DNA from: Streptomyces sioyaensis
Lineage (GTDB): Bacteria; Actinomycetota; Actinomycetes; Streptomycetales; Streptomycetaceae
Assembly: GCF_004122735.1 (NCBI RefSeq)
Contig: NZ_SDIF01000010.1
Span: 1 to 64,000, forward strand
DNA length: 64,000 bases
Direction of reading: 5' to 3'
Part shown: positions 1-7,535 of the stretch, piece by piece
Layout: every line of letters begins with the position of its first letter
How positions within the stretch are numbered: position 1 is the stretch's first letter
Notes under the pieces: model-generated
What the model saw: only the letters and a program-made list of their open reading frames with translations
Told to the model about the DNA's origin: nothing
Database searches by the model: none
Translations under genes and position numbers: made by a program

Positions 1-62
1 GGGCGTCGGTGGCCGGGGCGCCCGCACGGCTCCCCGCCGTCCCACCGCCCGCCTTCCCGCCG

Positions 63-383
63 TCAGTGCCCCGACGTCGCCTTGAGACCGACGACCGCCA
101 CCAGCAGCAGACCGATGAAGAAGATCCGGGCCGCGGTCACCGGCTCGCCGAGCAGCGTCATACCGGCCACCGCCGCACCGGCCGCCCCGATGCCGACCCA
201 CACGCCGTAGGCGGTACCGATCGGCAGGGTCCGGGCCGCGTACGAGAGCAGCAGCATGCTGGCGACGATGCCCGCGCCGGTGCCCACACTGGGCCACAGC
301 CGGGTGAACCCGTCGGTGAACCGCAGGCCGACCGACCAGCCGACCTCCAGCAGACCGGCGACCAGAAGCAGGATCCATGCCAT
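63..383 (-). CDS. gdx: SMR-family guanidinium exporter (SugE/Gdx type)
   Basis: This 106-residue inner-membrane protein has the size and four hydrophobic helices of the small multidrug resistance family. The conserved membrane Glu is at residue 13 (LLEVGWSVG), the proton/substrate-coupling residue of the family. SugE-type members (Gdx) exchange guanidinium for protons as dual-topology dimers. The assignment to the Gdx branch rather than EmrE rests mostly on the guanidine-III riboswitch lying just upstream. ATG is preceded by a good Shine-Dalgarno sequence (GGAGGTG, about 389-395 on the minus strand). Single-gene unit; the downstream edge is the window start. Confidence 0.93.
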   Translation of the reverse strand: MAWILLLVAGLLEVGWSVGLRFTDGFTRLWPSVGTGAGIVASMLLLSYAARTLPIGTAYGVWVGIGAAGAAVAGMTLLGEPVTAARIFFIGLLLVAVVGLKATSGH

Positions 384-388
384 GACGG

Positions 389-395
389 CACCTCC
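389..395 (-). promoter_or_regulatory. RBS of the guanidinium exporter
   Basis: GGAGGTG on the minus strand, five bases before the ATG at 383. It sits 23 bases after the end of the guanidine-III aptamer, close enough for ligand-dependent folding to control its accessibility (inference). Confidence 0.7.
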
Positions 396-418
396 GTGAA
401 AAGAGCTTCAACAGGGGT

Positions 419-460
419 GCGTCGTCTTGTCCTGACCCGGTACGGCGCGTCTCGTCGGGT
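419..460 (-). ncRNA. Guanidine-III riboswitch aptamer
   Basis: Read on the minus strand, this 42-base stretch matches, almost base for base, the guanidine-III (mini-ykkC-III) aptamer that I remember from the Thermobifida fusca crystal structure. Shared blocks include CGACGAG, GCGCCGTACC, GGTCAGGACAAGACG and a terminal CGC. The 5' arm (ACGCGCCGTA) and the 3' tail (ACAAGACGACGC) can form the expected pseudoknot. It lies 35 bases upstream of an SMR exporter, the classical gene context of this class. Ligand binding would be expected to raise translation of the exporter. Confidence 0.9.
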
Positions 461-569
461 ATGTCCCGACGTTAGCAAAGCGCAGCACGGCGGGCGGTGA
501 CCGAGGTCACCGCCCGCCGCCGCCCCGCTTCAGGGGCCCTGCCGGAACTACGGGAGCACAGAGACGGAA

Positions 570-920
570 TCAGAGATACAGCCCGGTCGCGTCCTCCGCG
601 CCCTCCAGGCGCTCCGCGGCCACCGCATGCAGATCGCGCTCGCGCATCAGCACGTACGCCACGCCGCGCACCTCGACCTCGGCCCGGTCCTCCGGGTCGT
701 ACAGCACCCGGTCGCCCACCTCGACGGTCCGCACGTTCTGCCCGACCGCGACCACCTCGGCCCAGGCCAGGCGACGGCCGACCGCCGCGGTCGCGGGAAT
801 GACGATGCCCCCCGACGAGCGGCGCTCGCCCTCGGGGATGTCCGTCCGGACCAGCACACGGTCGTGCAGCATCCGGATCGGCAGCTTGTCGTGGGTGTCC
901 TTGGTGTTATTCGGGCTCAC
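570..920 (-). CDS. GroES-family chaperonin-like protein
   Basis: A 116-residue protein resembling the Cpn10/GroES fold: MLHDRVLVRTD at residues 17-27 is the usual first strand, followed by a mobile-loop-like segment (RRSSGGIVIPATA), the VVAVG strand and a VGDRVLYDPED turn. No groEL lies beside it, so it is probably the second, stand-alone GroES-like paralogue seen in many actinomycetes rather than the main co-chaperonin. It is longer than GroES (about 97-102 aa) by a short N-terminal tail. The GTG start at 918-920 has only a weak ribosome site, so initiation at Met17 is possible. Confidence 0.8.
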   Translation of the reverse strand: MSPNNTKDTHDKLPIRMLHDRVLVRTDIPEGERRSSGGIVIPATAAVGRRLAWAEVVAVGQNVRTVEVGDRVLYDPEDRAEVEVRGVAYVLMRERDLHAVAAERLEGAEDATGLYL

Positions 921-1004
921 GGCATGACCGTACCTGCCCGGCGCCGTCCGTCCCGCACCACGGGCGCCGCGGAGGCGCTCCGGTCGGCGTCCGCCGGACG
1001 GGGC

Positions 1005-1322
1005 CTACCGGCGCCGCCGCGTGCGCAGGACCAGCAGGCCGACCACGGCCACCCCGATCATCGCCACCGGAACGACCCGCTCCAGCCGCGGCGTCCCGTT
1101 CTCCGACACCAGCTGCGCCCGCACGTCCGACACCGCGCGATTGGCGGCCACATAGGCCCGCCCCGCCGTGCGGTCCACGGCCTCCGCCGCCTTCGCCTTC
1201 GCCTCATCCATGATCGTCTTCGGGTGCAGCCGCACACCGATCTCGTCGAGCGTGACGGCGAGCTCCTGCCGCCTGCGGACGATATCCGCCTCGATCTGCG
1301 CCGGGGTCCTGGCTTCCGCCAC
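1005..1322 (-). CDS. DUF3618 domain membrane protein
   Basis: About 105 residues when started at the GTG at 1320-1322 (VAEARTPAQIEADIV). The N-terminal half matches the DUF3618 pattern: a TPAQIEADI-type opening, RRRQELAVTLDEIG, then an Ala/Lys-rich helix. The C-terminus is one transmembrane helix (about residues 82-100) closed by a run of Arg (RTRRRR). Function is unknown; in other actinomycetes this family sits next to bcp, as it does here, divergently. Longer in-frame starts upstream exist but encode atypical sequence. Confidence 0.75.
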   Translation of the reverse strand: MAEARTPAQIEADIVRRRQELAVTLDEIGVRLHPKTIMDEAKAKAAEAVDRTAGRAYVAANRAVSDVRAQLVSENGTPRLERVVPVAMIGVAVVGLLVLRTRRRR

Positions 1323-1548
1323 CGCGCTGCCTCCGTCGTCTCGCGCCGATGCGTACGGGGGTCGGGCACGGGGCCCCGTACGGAACCGGCCACATCGCTG
1401 ACTGCCGATTCGTGATGGACAGTCTGTCAGCTCCCACCCCTGGGTGCCCCACAGCACCCCCGTTTCGCGCCGCCCGGACTCCCGGGCCCGCACCGTCCGG
1501 CGGGGCTGGCTAATGTCGGAGCGTACGGATCCATGCCTGAGGAGAGAC

Positions 1549-2016
1549 ATGAGCGAGCGACTCCAGCCCGGCGACACCGCCCCCGCCTTCACCCTCCCCG
1601 ACGCGGACGGCAAGCAGGTCTCGCTCGCCGACCACCGGGGCCGCAAGGTCATCGTGTACTTCTACCCGGCCGCCCTGACCCCCGGCTGCACCAAGCAGGC
1701 CTGCGACTTCACCGACAACCTCGACTTCCTCGCCGGCCACGGCTACGACGTCATCGGCGTCTCCCCCGACAAGCCGGAGAAGCTCGCCAAGTTCCGCGAC
1801 AAGGAGGACCTGAAGGTCACCCTGCTCGGCGACCCGGACAAGACCGTGCTGACGGCCTACGGCGCCTTCGGCGAGAAGAAGCTCTACGGCAAGACCGTCA
1901 CCGGCGTCATCCGCTCCACCGTCGTCATCGACGAGGACGGCACGGTCGAGCGCGCCCTCTACAACGTCAAGGCCACCGGCCACGTCGCCAAGATCATCAA
2001 GGATCTGGGGCTGTAG
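1549..2016 (+). CDS. bcp: Bcp/PrxQ-type peroxiredoxin
   Basis: A 155-residue thioredoxin-fold peroxidase that reduces hydrogen peroxide and organic hydroperoxides in the cytoplasm. The peroxidatic Cys47 lies in LTPGCTKQ and the resolving Cys52 five residues later, the spacing typical of atypical 2-Cys PrxQ/Bcp enzymes. FYP at 38-40 and the GVIRST motif are also typical. The ATG at 1549 is chosen because GAGGAGA precedes it at a good distance; in-frame upstream codons encode non-conserved sequence. It is convergent with the sensor kinase gene downstream. Confidence 0.93.
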   Translation: MSERLQPGDTAPAFTLPDADGKQVSLADHRGRKVIVYFYPAALTPGCTKQACDFTDNLDFLAGHGYDVIGVSPDKPEKLAKFRDKEDLKVTLLGDPDKTVLTAYGAFGEKKLYGKTVTGVIRSTVVIDEDGTVERALYNVKATGHVAKIIKDLGL

Positions 2017-2080
2017 GCACCACACCCGGCCGGGGCCGGCCGGGGGACGCGGGCCCCGGCCCCGGGCCTCACGGACTCCC

Positions 2081-3358
2081 TCACGGATCGGTCGGGCACA
2101 CCCTGCCCGCCCGCTCGGGCAGCTCCAGCACGGCCTCGGCGCCGCCCTCCGCGGCGGCGCCGAAGTCCAGCCGCGCGCCCAGCACTTGAGCCTGCCCGGC
2201 CGCGATCGTCAGCCCCAGACCGTGCCCCGTCCCGCGCTCCGGCGCCGCCGTACGGAACCGCCGCGGCCCCTCCGCACACAGCTCCGCCGGATAGCCCGGA
2301 CCGTGATCGCGCACCACGATCCGCGCACCCGCCACCACCACCTCGATCGGCGGCTTTCCGTGCTTGGCCGCGTTCGCCAGCAGATTCACCAGCACCCGCT
2401 CCACCCGGCGCCGGTCGGTCTCCACGATCCGCGGCTCGCCCTCCACGGTCACCGACACCTCGTCGGCCTCGTCGACCCCTCGCTGCCGCGCCGCCCGCTG
2501 CACGATCCCGCGCACCAGCGACGGCAGCTCACAGGCGTCCAGATCCGCCCGCTCCACCCCCGCGTCGAGCCGGGAGACCTCCAGCAGATCCTCCACCAGC
2601 CGCCGCATCGCCTGCGCCCGGTCCCGCACCAGCTCCACCGCCCGCGGCTGCGGCAGCAGCTCCGCCGCCGCCACCAGACCGGCCACCGGCGTCCGCAGCT
2701 CATGCGCCACGTCCGCGGTGAACTCCCGCTCCGCCTCCACCCGCGCCGCCAGCGACATCGCCATGTGGTGCACGCTGCGGCCCAACTCGGCCACCTCGTC
2801 ACGCCCCTGACTGGCCAGCGCGTCCGCGTCCGGCTCCGCACCCGCCGCGATCCGCCGCGCCGCCGCCGCACTCAGCCGCAGCCGCCGCGACAGCCGCTGC
2901 GACACGAACCACGACACCACCGCCATCAGCACGACCGTGCCGCACCCCGAGATCAACAGCGCCCGGTCCAGCGACTGCTGCGACGGATCGTCGTCCGGAT
3001 ACGGCGCCGACACCGACAGCGACCGCAGCGGGCCGCTCCCGTCGCCGTCACCGACCCCGGTCGCCGCCCACACCCGCGGGTCCTCACCGCCGCTGACATA
3101 CGTCCCCGACTTCTTCTTGAACACCGCCTCACGCAACGGCGACGGCAGCGTCCCGTCGTCCAGCTTCGCGCCCAGCGCCAGCGTGCCGTCCCGCTCGTAG
3201 ATCTGCAGCGCCGAACTGAGCCGGTCGTCCTGATACGCCCGCGCCGACCGCTCCCGCTCCAGATCCGCTATGTGGTGCACGGAAAACCCGAGCACCACCA
3301 CGGCCAGAGCCGTCATACAGGAAATGGCCAGGGCGATCCGGCCTCGAATGCCCATCAC
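2081..3358 (-). CDS. Sensor histidine kinase (orphan)
   Basis: A 425-residue membrane kinase. One transmembrane helix at about 8-29, an extracytoplasmic sensor segment of about 100 residues, a second helix at about 134-154, a HAMP-like linker, the HisKA box with phospho-acceptor His219 (ADVAHELRTP), and an HATPase domain with N-box Asn325/Asn329, G1 DHGPG (351-355) and G2 GTGHGLG (376-382). It should autophosphorylate and pass phosphate to a response regulator, but no receiver-domain gene lies in the window. Its ATG overlaps the stop of the upstream membrane-anchored protein by four bases (ATGA), so the two are translationally coupled and probably act together. Confidence 0.9.
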   Translation of the reverse strand: MMGIRGRIALAISCMTALAVVVLGFSVHHIADLERERSARAYQDDRLSSALQIYERDGTLALGAKLDDGTLPSPLREAVFKKKSGTYVSGGEDPRVWAATGVGDGDGSGPLRSLSVSAPYPDDDPSQQSLDRALLISGCGTVVLMAVVSWFVSQRLSRRLRLSAAAARRIAAGAEPDADALASQGRDEVAELGRSVHHMAMSLAARVEAEREFTADVAHELRTPVAGLVAAAELLPQPRAVELVRDRAQAMRRLVEDLLEVSRLDAGVERADLDACELPSLVRGIVQRAARQRGVDEADEVSVTVEGEPRIVETDRRRVERVLVNLLANAAKHGKPPIEVVVAGARIVVRDHGPGYPAELCAEGPRRFRTAAPERGTGHGLGLTIAAGQAQVLGARLDFGAAAEGGAEAVLELPERAGRVCPTDP

Positions 3359-3864
3359 GCGAGGTTGTACATCTCCGTCGTGTCCCCGAGCGGCGTCGAG
3401 CCCTCGTACGTCACCTCCAGGCTGGTGAAGGCCAGCCCGCCGTCGACCCGCTTCGGACCGTAGAGACGGAAGGTCGCCGGGAACCCGGTGTCCGTCTCCG
3501 CTCCGGCGGCGGTCTTCTCCACCTGCACCACACCGACCCCCAACGCGTCCTTCGCGCCGTACTTCTTCCAGCTGATCTCGGTCGCCACCATCCCGACATC
3601 CGTGCAGGTCAGCGTAATCACCCGCGGCTTGACCTCGGGCGCACCGATGCCGCAGTCACGCACGGTCGGCAGACCGTCCGAGGGCTTGCCGTCCTCCTTC
3701 ACGTCCTGCACCGCCGCCGACGTCTTCGGCGCGGCATCCACCGCCGACGCCCGGTCCGAGGTCTGGCCGAGCCACACCCCGCCGGCCGCCAGCGCCGTCA
3801 CCACGGCAAAGGCCACCAGCGCCGTACGCCCCCGACCCCACCGGGGCCCTCCGCGGTCCGTCAT
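3355..3864 (-). CDS. Membrane-anchored secreted protein coupled to the kinase
   Basis: A 169-residue protein not recognised as a named family. An Arg-rich N-terminus is followed by one hydrophobic helix (about residues 14-32, LVAFAVVTALAAGGVWLG) acting as an uncleaved anchor or signal peptide. The remaining 135 residues are predicted extracytoplasmic, with two Cys (DCGIG and LTCTD) that could form a disulfide. The start ATG at 3862-3864 follows GGAGGAG. It ends in ATGA overlap with the histidine kinase. The layout recalls accessory proteins that tune a partner kinase, for example CseA with CseC; that role is inference. Confidence 0.7.
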   Translation of the reverse strand: MTDRGGPRWGRGRTALVAFAVVTALAAGGVWLGQTSDRASAVDAAPKTSAAVQDVKEDGKPSDGLPTVRDCGIGAPEVKPRVITLTCTDVGMVATEISWKKYGAKDALGVGVVQVEKTAAGAETDTGFPATFRLYGPKRVDGGLAFTSLEVTYEGSTPLGDTTEMYNLA

Positions 3865-4204
3865 CACGATCTCCTCCCGAGGACCAGGCCCCGTACCCCC
3901 ACCAGCAAACACGAATGCCGCGCCCGGCGCTGCCACTCTTCCGTCCCCTGGACACAAGCTGATTGCCCGAACACGGCGGTGACCGCGCGGCTGTGTACCA
4001 GTCCTGTAACAAGCCCTGTGAAACCCCTGGCGTGCCCCCGTGACGGCACTTCCGACCTCACACCGCGGTGCCCCGTACGGCGCAGCCGCGCGTGACGTAC
4101 CTCGCTTCGTCCCGCCAGAGTGGTTTGATCCGCGCGCGATTGTGCAGGCGCACCTGTCGTATCCCGCGCGCGCCCGCGCGCTGACAGACCGAGAGGACCG
4201 CCTC
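3865..4204 (+). other. Divergent intergenic region, 340 bp
   Basis: Separates the minus-strand kinase operon from the plus-strand symporter and should hold promoters for both. It includes a purine-pyrimidine alternating CG run at about 4165-4181 (CGCGCGCGCCCGCGCGC), which is prone to unusual DNA structure. In-frame codons upstream of the symporter start exist here but encode non-conserved sequence. No further gene is seen. Confidence 0.5.
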
Positions 4205-5737
4205 GTGCCGACCGGCAGCACTGACGCCGCTCCCGACCAGGACCGGGAAGCGCGCAAGCGCCACCGGGTGCTCTTCCGTGCCGTCGCCCGGCGCAAGAAC
4301 CCCAGACTGCGGCGCACCGACATCACCGTCACCGACGAACGCGTCGTCCGGCGCGCCGTGAAGGCGGCCGCGCTCGGCAACGCCATGGAGTGGTTCGACT
4401 TCGGGATCTACAGCTATCTCGCGGTCACCATCGGCAAGGTGTTCTTCCCCGGCGGCAGCGACACCACCAGCCTGCTGTCGTCCTTCGCGACCTTCGCCGT
4501 GGCCTTCCTCGTACGCCCCCTCGGCGGCGCCTACTTCGGCCCCCTCGGCGACCGCATCGGCCGCAAGAAGGTCCTCGCCCTCACCATGATCATGATGGCG
4601 CTGGGCACCCTGTGCATCGGGCTGATCCCGTCCTACGCCGCCATCGGCTTCTGGTCCCCCGCCCTGCTCATCCTCTTCCGCCTGGTCCAGGGCTTCTCCA
4701 CCGGCGGTGAGTACGGCGGCGCCTCCACCTTCATCGCCGAATACGCCCCCGACAAGAAGCGCGGCTACTTCGGCAGCTTCCTGGAGATGGGCACCCTCAT
4801 CGGCTACACCGGCGCCGCCGGCATCGTGCTGCTGCTCAACACCACCCTCGGCGACGACGCCATGCTCAACTGGGGCTGGCGCCTGCCCTTCCTGATCGCC
4901 GGCCCGCTCGGCCTGGTGGGTCTCTACCTCCGGGTCAAGCTCGACGAGACCCCGGCCTTCCAGAAGTTCGAGGCCGCGCACACCCACAGCGCCACCGGCT
5001 CCGCCGTCGAGGCCGAGGCCGAGTTCTCCCACCTCTCCGAGAACGCCCCGAAGAAGAAGATCAGCGAGATCTTCGCCCAGCAGTGGCCCACCCTCATCCT
5101 CTGCATCGCCCTGGTCGGTGCCTACAACATCGCCGACTACATGCTGCTGTCGTACATGCCGACCTACCTGACGGACACCCTCCACTACGAGGAGACCCAC
5201 GGCCTGCTGATCCTCCTGGGCACCATGGTCGCCCTGATGTGCGTCCTCAGCACCGTCGGCAAGCTCAACGACCGCTACGGCCGCAAGCCCCTGCTGATGG
5301 CCGGCATGGCCGGCTTCTTCGTCCTGGCGATCCCGTCCTTCCTCCTGGTCAAGCAGGGCAGCATCCCCGCCGTCTGCGGCGGCATGGCCCTCCTCGGCCT
5401 CTCCCTGGTCTGCCTCCTGGGCACCATGTCCGCCGCCCTCCCCGCCCTCTTCCCCACCAACGTCCGCTACGGCTCCCTCTCCATCGGCTACAACCTGGCC
5501 GTCTCCCTCTTCGGCGGTACCACCCCCCTGGTGATCACCGCCCTGATGGACGCCTTCGGCCAGAACGTCATGGTGCCCGCCTACTACACGATGGGCGCCG
5601 CCCTCGTCGGCGTCATCGCCGTCGCCTGCATGAAGGAAACCGCCCAGCAGCCCCTCGAAGGCTCCCCACCCTCCGTGGCCACCAAGGAGGAAGCCGTCGA
5701 ACTCATCACGTCCCAGACGGCGGAGCCGCGCTTCTGA
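4205..5737 (+). CDS. MFS metabolite:H+ symporter, ProP-like
   Basis: About 510 residues from the GTG at 4205, preceded by GAGAGGA. A roughly 50-residue cytoplasmic N-terminus leads into 12 transmembrane helices. NAMEWFDFGIYSYLA in helix 1 and GDRIGRKKVL in loop 2-3 are hallmarks of the metabolite:H+ symporter subfamily that includes ProP (proline/betaine), KgtP and citrate carriers. The C-terminal coiled coil of E. coli ProP is absent, so osmosensing of that kind is not supported. The substrate cannot be told from sequence. A strong hairpin terminator follows. Confidence 0.9.
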   Translation: MPTGSTDAAPDQDREARKRHRVLFRAVARRKNPRLRRTDITVTDERVVRRAVKAAALGNAMEWFDFGIYSYLAVTIGKVFFPGGSDTTSLLSSFATFAVAFLVRPLGGAYFGPLGDRIGRKKVLALTMIMMALGTLCIGLIPSYAAIGFWSPALLILFRLVQGFSTGGEYGGASTFIAEYAPDKKRGYFGSFLEMGTLIGYTGAAGIVLLLNTTLGDDAMLNWGWRLPFLIAGPLGLVGLYLRVKLDETPAFQKFEAAHTHSATGSAVEAEAEFSHLSENAPKKKISEIFAQQWPTLILCIALVGAYNIADYMLLSYMPTYLTDTLHYEETHGLLILLGTMVALMCVLSTVGKLNDRYGRKPLLMAGMAGFFVLAIPSFLLVKQGSIPAVCGGMALLGLSLVCLLGTMSAALPALFPTNVRYGSLSIGYNLAVSLFGGTTPLVITALMDAFGQNVMVPAYYTMGAALVGVIAVACMKETAQQPLEGSPPSVATKEEAVELITSQTAEPRF

Positions 5738-5758
5738 TCTGCGGGCCGTTGGACGAGC

Positions 5759-5791
5759 AGGGCCTCGGGGATTCCTTCCCCGAGGCCCTTT
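5759..5791 (+). terminator. Rho-independent terminator of the symporter
   Basis: A perfect 13-bp stem (AGGGCCTCGGGGA with TCCCCGAGGCCCT) with a 5-base loop, closed by a short T run. It lies 22 bases after the symporter stop. Confidence 0.85.
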
Positions 5792-5889
5792 GCTCTTGCT
5801 CCATAACCCGCCGTAACCGCCCCCGCGTTCGATCGTTGTTCAGTTCGAGAGAGCGCACGGGGTGGGCCTGGTGCGCGGGACGGGGAAGC

Positions 5890-6513
5890 ATGCCGGTCAA
5901 GTACACCCGCGAGCGGCTCGCGGAGGCAGCGCGGGCATCGTTGTCGTACGACGAAGCCGTGCGACGGCTCGGCGGCACACCAACACCGGGCAGCAGACGG
6001 TACCTACGCGCCAAGCTCCTCGAAGCAGGCATCGACACCACCCACTTCACGCCCGCCGGCGTACGCCACACCGAGGCGAGACTCCGCGAACTGGTGGCCT
6101 GCTCGCACAGCGTCGCCGAGGTCGTGCGCCGTCTTGGCATCAATCCGGTCGGCGGCAATCAGGCACACATCGGCCGCCGCATCGCCGAACTGCGCATCGA
6201 CATCTCCCATTTCACGCCCATGCCTCGACGGAATTTCAACGCCGCCGGACGCCATGGTCTGATTCTGGGGTCGCCGTCCGACGGGCGCGTCGGGAGGCGG
6301 CGCCTTCGTCGGGAATTACTGCGGCTGGCAGTGCCAGAACGGTGCGCGATGTGCCACGTGGGCACAGAATGGCACGGCAAGCCGTTACACCTTGAAGTCG
6401 ACCATCTCAACGGCAATTGGTGGGACAATCGTCCGGACAACTTACGTTTCCTGTGCCCCAACTGCCATGCGGTGACAGATACTTACCGTGGCCGCAAGCC
6501 TCGGCGGAAGTGA
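5890..6513 (+). CDS. HNH endonuclease with two repeated helical modules
   Basis: A 207-residue protein. Two related modules of about 50 residues (about 4-55 and 58-108) each end in a GIDTTHFT or RIDISHFT signature and look like small helix-turn-helix DNA-binding units. The C-terminal third is an HNH domain with CAMC and CPNC zinc knuckles around LEVDHLNGNWWDN, which carries the catalytic His. Proteins of this build are found in phages and as free-standing or homing-type nucleases; the natural target is unknown. ATG at 5890 follows GGGGAAGC. The next gene, a three-module relative, starts 11 bases after the stop. Confidence 0.85.
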   Translation: MPVKYTRERLAEAARASLSYDEAVRRLGGTPTPGSRRYLRAKLLEAGIDTTHFTPAGVRHTEARLRELVACSHSVAEVVRRLGINPVGGNQAHIGRRIAELRIDISHFTPMPRRNFNAAGRHGLILGSPSDGRVGRRRLRRELLRLAVPERCAMCHVGTEWHGKPLHLEVDHLNGNWWDNRPDNLRFLCPNCHAVTDTYRGRKPRRK

Positions 6514-6523
6514 CGTATCGGCC

Positions 6524-7390
6524 ATGACCCAGCGCATCTCATACACCAGCGAGTTGCTCGCCCATACGGCAGCCGCCTCAACCAGTCTGGTCGACATGCT
6601 GCGCAGACTCGGCACTCCTGTGGGTAGCGGTCCTCACCGGTATCTACGCGACCGGCTGAAGCACTACGGCATCGACACCGCGCACTTCGTCGACGAACCG
6701 CTTCCACGTCGTCAGCACCGTTCATACACAGAAGCCCTGCTGAGAGAGGCCGCCGCTCAGTCCCACAGCATCCGGCAAATGTTGGACTACATGGAGGTTC
6801 CGCCGTACGACAGCGCATACACCCACCTCCGCAGGAAGCTGGATCAATTCGGCATCGACACATCGCATTTCACAGGCCGCAGAAACGGCTCTCTCCTGCT
6901 CCCGCGCGACGAACTGGCAGAGGCCGTAGCAGCCTCGCGGAGCATTGCAGATGTCCTCAGGCGTCTCGCGCAGGCCGACAACGGAACATCCCGGAGAGTC
7001 GTGAAACGGAGCATCGAGGCGTACGGCCTCTCGACAGCGCACTTCACCGGCCAGGGACACGGGCGTGGCCATCCCTCCCCGAACCGCAAATCGGCGGACG
7101 ATATCTTGCGGCGACTCGATCCAGGATCGCGGCGGGAAAGGACCGTGATGCTGCGCCGCGCACTCGACGAGCTGGGCGTACCCCGTCAGTGCGCCGTGTG
7201 CGGACTAGGGGACACCTGGCAGGGCAGGCGGCTCGTCCTGGAGATCGACCACATCAACGGTGACCGTCTGGACAATCGCCTGGAGAACCTGCGCTACCTG
7301 TGCCCCTCCTGTCATAGCCAGACCAGGACGTTCTCCCGGGGATCGCTGCATATGACCATCCCCTCACAGCCGCGCAGTCCTGCACAGTAG
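6524..7390 (+). CDS. HNH endonuclease with three repeated helical modules
   Basis: A 288-residue paralogue of the preceding gene. Three modules of about 50 residues end in GIDTAHF, GIDTSHFT and GLSTAHFT, followed by a linker and an HNH domain (CAVC, LEIDHINGDRLDN, CPSC). Compared with its neighbour it has gained or kept one more module, as if target length scales with module number (inference). ATG at 6524 is chosen; a GTG at 6488 would overlap the upstream gene. The ribosome site is weak, so translational coupling is likely. The gene ends 12 bases before an unusual tRNA gene. Confidence 0.85.
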   Translation: MTQRISYTSELLAHTAAASTSLVDMLRRLGTPVGSGPHRYLRDRLKHYGIDTAHFVDEPLPRRQHRSYTEALLREAAAQSHSIRQMLDYMEVPPYDSAYTHLRRKLDQFGIDTSHFTGRRNGSLLLPRDELAEAVAASRSIADVLRRLAQADNGTSRRVVKRSIEAYGLSTAHFTGQGHGRGHPSPNRKSADDILRRLDPGSRRERTVMLRRALDELGVPRQCAVCGLGDTWQGRRLVLEIDHINGDRLDNRLENLRYLCPSCHSQTRTFSRGSLHMTIPSQPRSPAQ

Positions 7391-7402
7391 AGTGGGCGCC
7401 GC

Positions 7403-7477
7403 GGGCCCGTACCCCAGCTGGCCAGAGGGCGCCGGTTTAGGTCCGGTGTGTCGTGGGTTCGAGTCCCACCGGGCCCA
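7403..7477 (+). tRNA. tRNA-like gene with UAG anticodon and short variable arm
   Basis: A cloverleaf can be drawn: 7-bp acceptor stem GGGCCCG/CGGGCCC with discriminator A, perfect T arm (GTGGG, TTCGAGT, CCCAC) and an anticodon arm GCCGG-TTTAGGT-CCGGT with anticodon TAG, which would read CUA (Leu). The anticodon loop is like that of tRNA-Leu(UAG), but the variable region is only about five bases, whereas bacterial tRNA-Leu has a long variable arm. The D stem pairs poorly and no CCA is encoded. It may be a decayed, specialised or misread tRNA. A terminator-like hairpin follows 10 bases later. Confidence 0.6.
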
Positions 7478-7487
7478 TTTGCGCATA

Positions 7488-7519
7488 CGGCCTCCCCTGT
7501 CCATGGACGGGGGAGGCCG
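7488..7519 (+). terminator. Hairpin between the tRNA-like gene and rdgB
   Basis: A 10-bp stem (CGGCCTCCCC with GGGGAGGCCG) around an inner palindrome GTCCATGGAC. It can end transcription from either side: the tRNA-like gene on plus and rdgB on minus. Confidence 0.7.
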
Positions 7520-7535
7520 TTCTGCTGCGTGGGCC

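Noticed and set aside
2186..3463. Long plus-strand reading frame across the histidine kinase gene
   Set aside because: Product is Arg/His/Pro-rich low complexity, antisense to a gene with clear kinase motifs; a typical high-GC shadow frame.
4040..4204. N-terminal extension of the symporter
   Set aside because: In-frame but with Arg/Pro-biased sequence; GTG at 4205 has a ribosome site and fits the family better.
5738..7403. Prophage or integrative element around the HNH pair
   Set aside because: No integrase, portal, terminase or flanking direct repeats could be found; only the HNH genes and the tRNA-like gene suggest acquisition.
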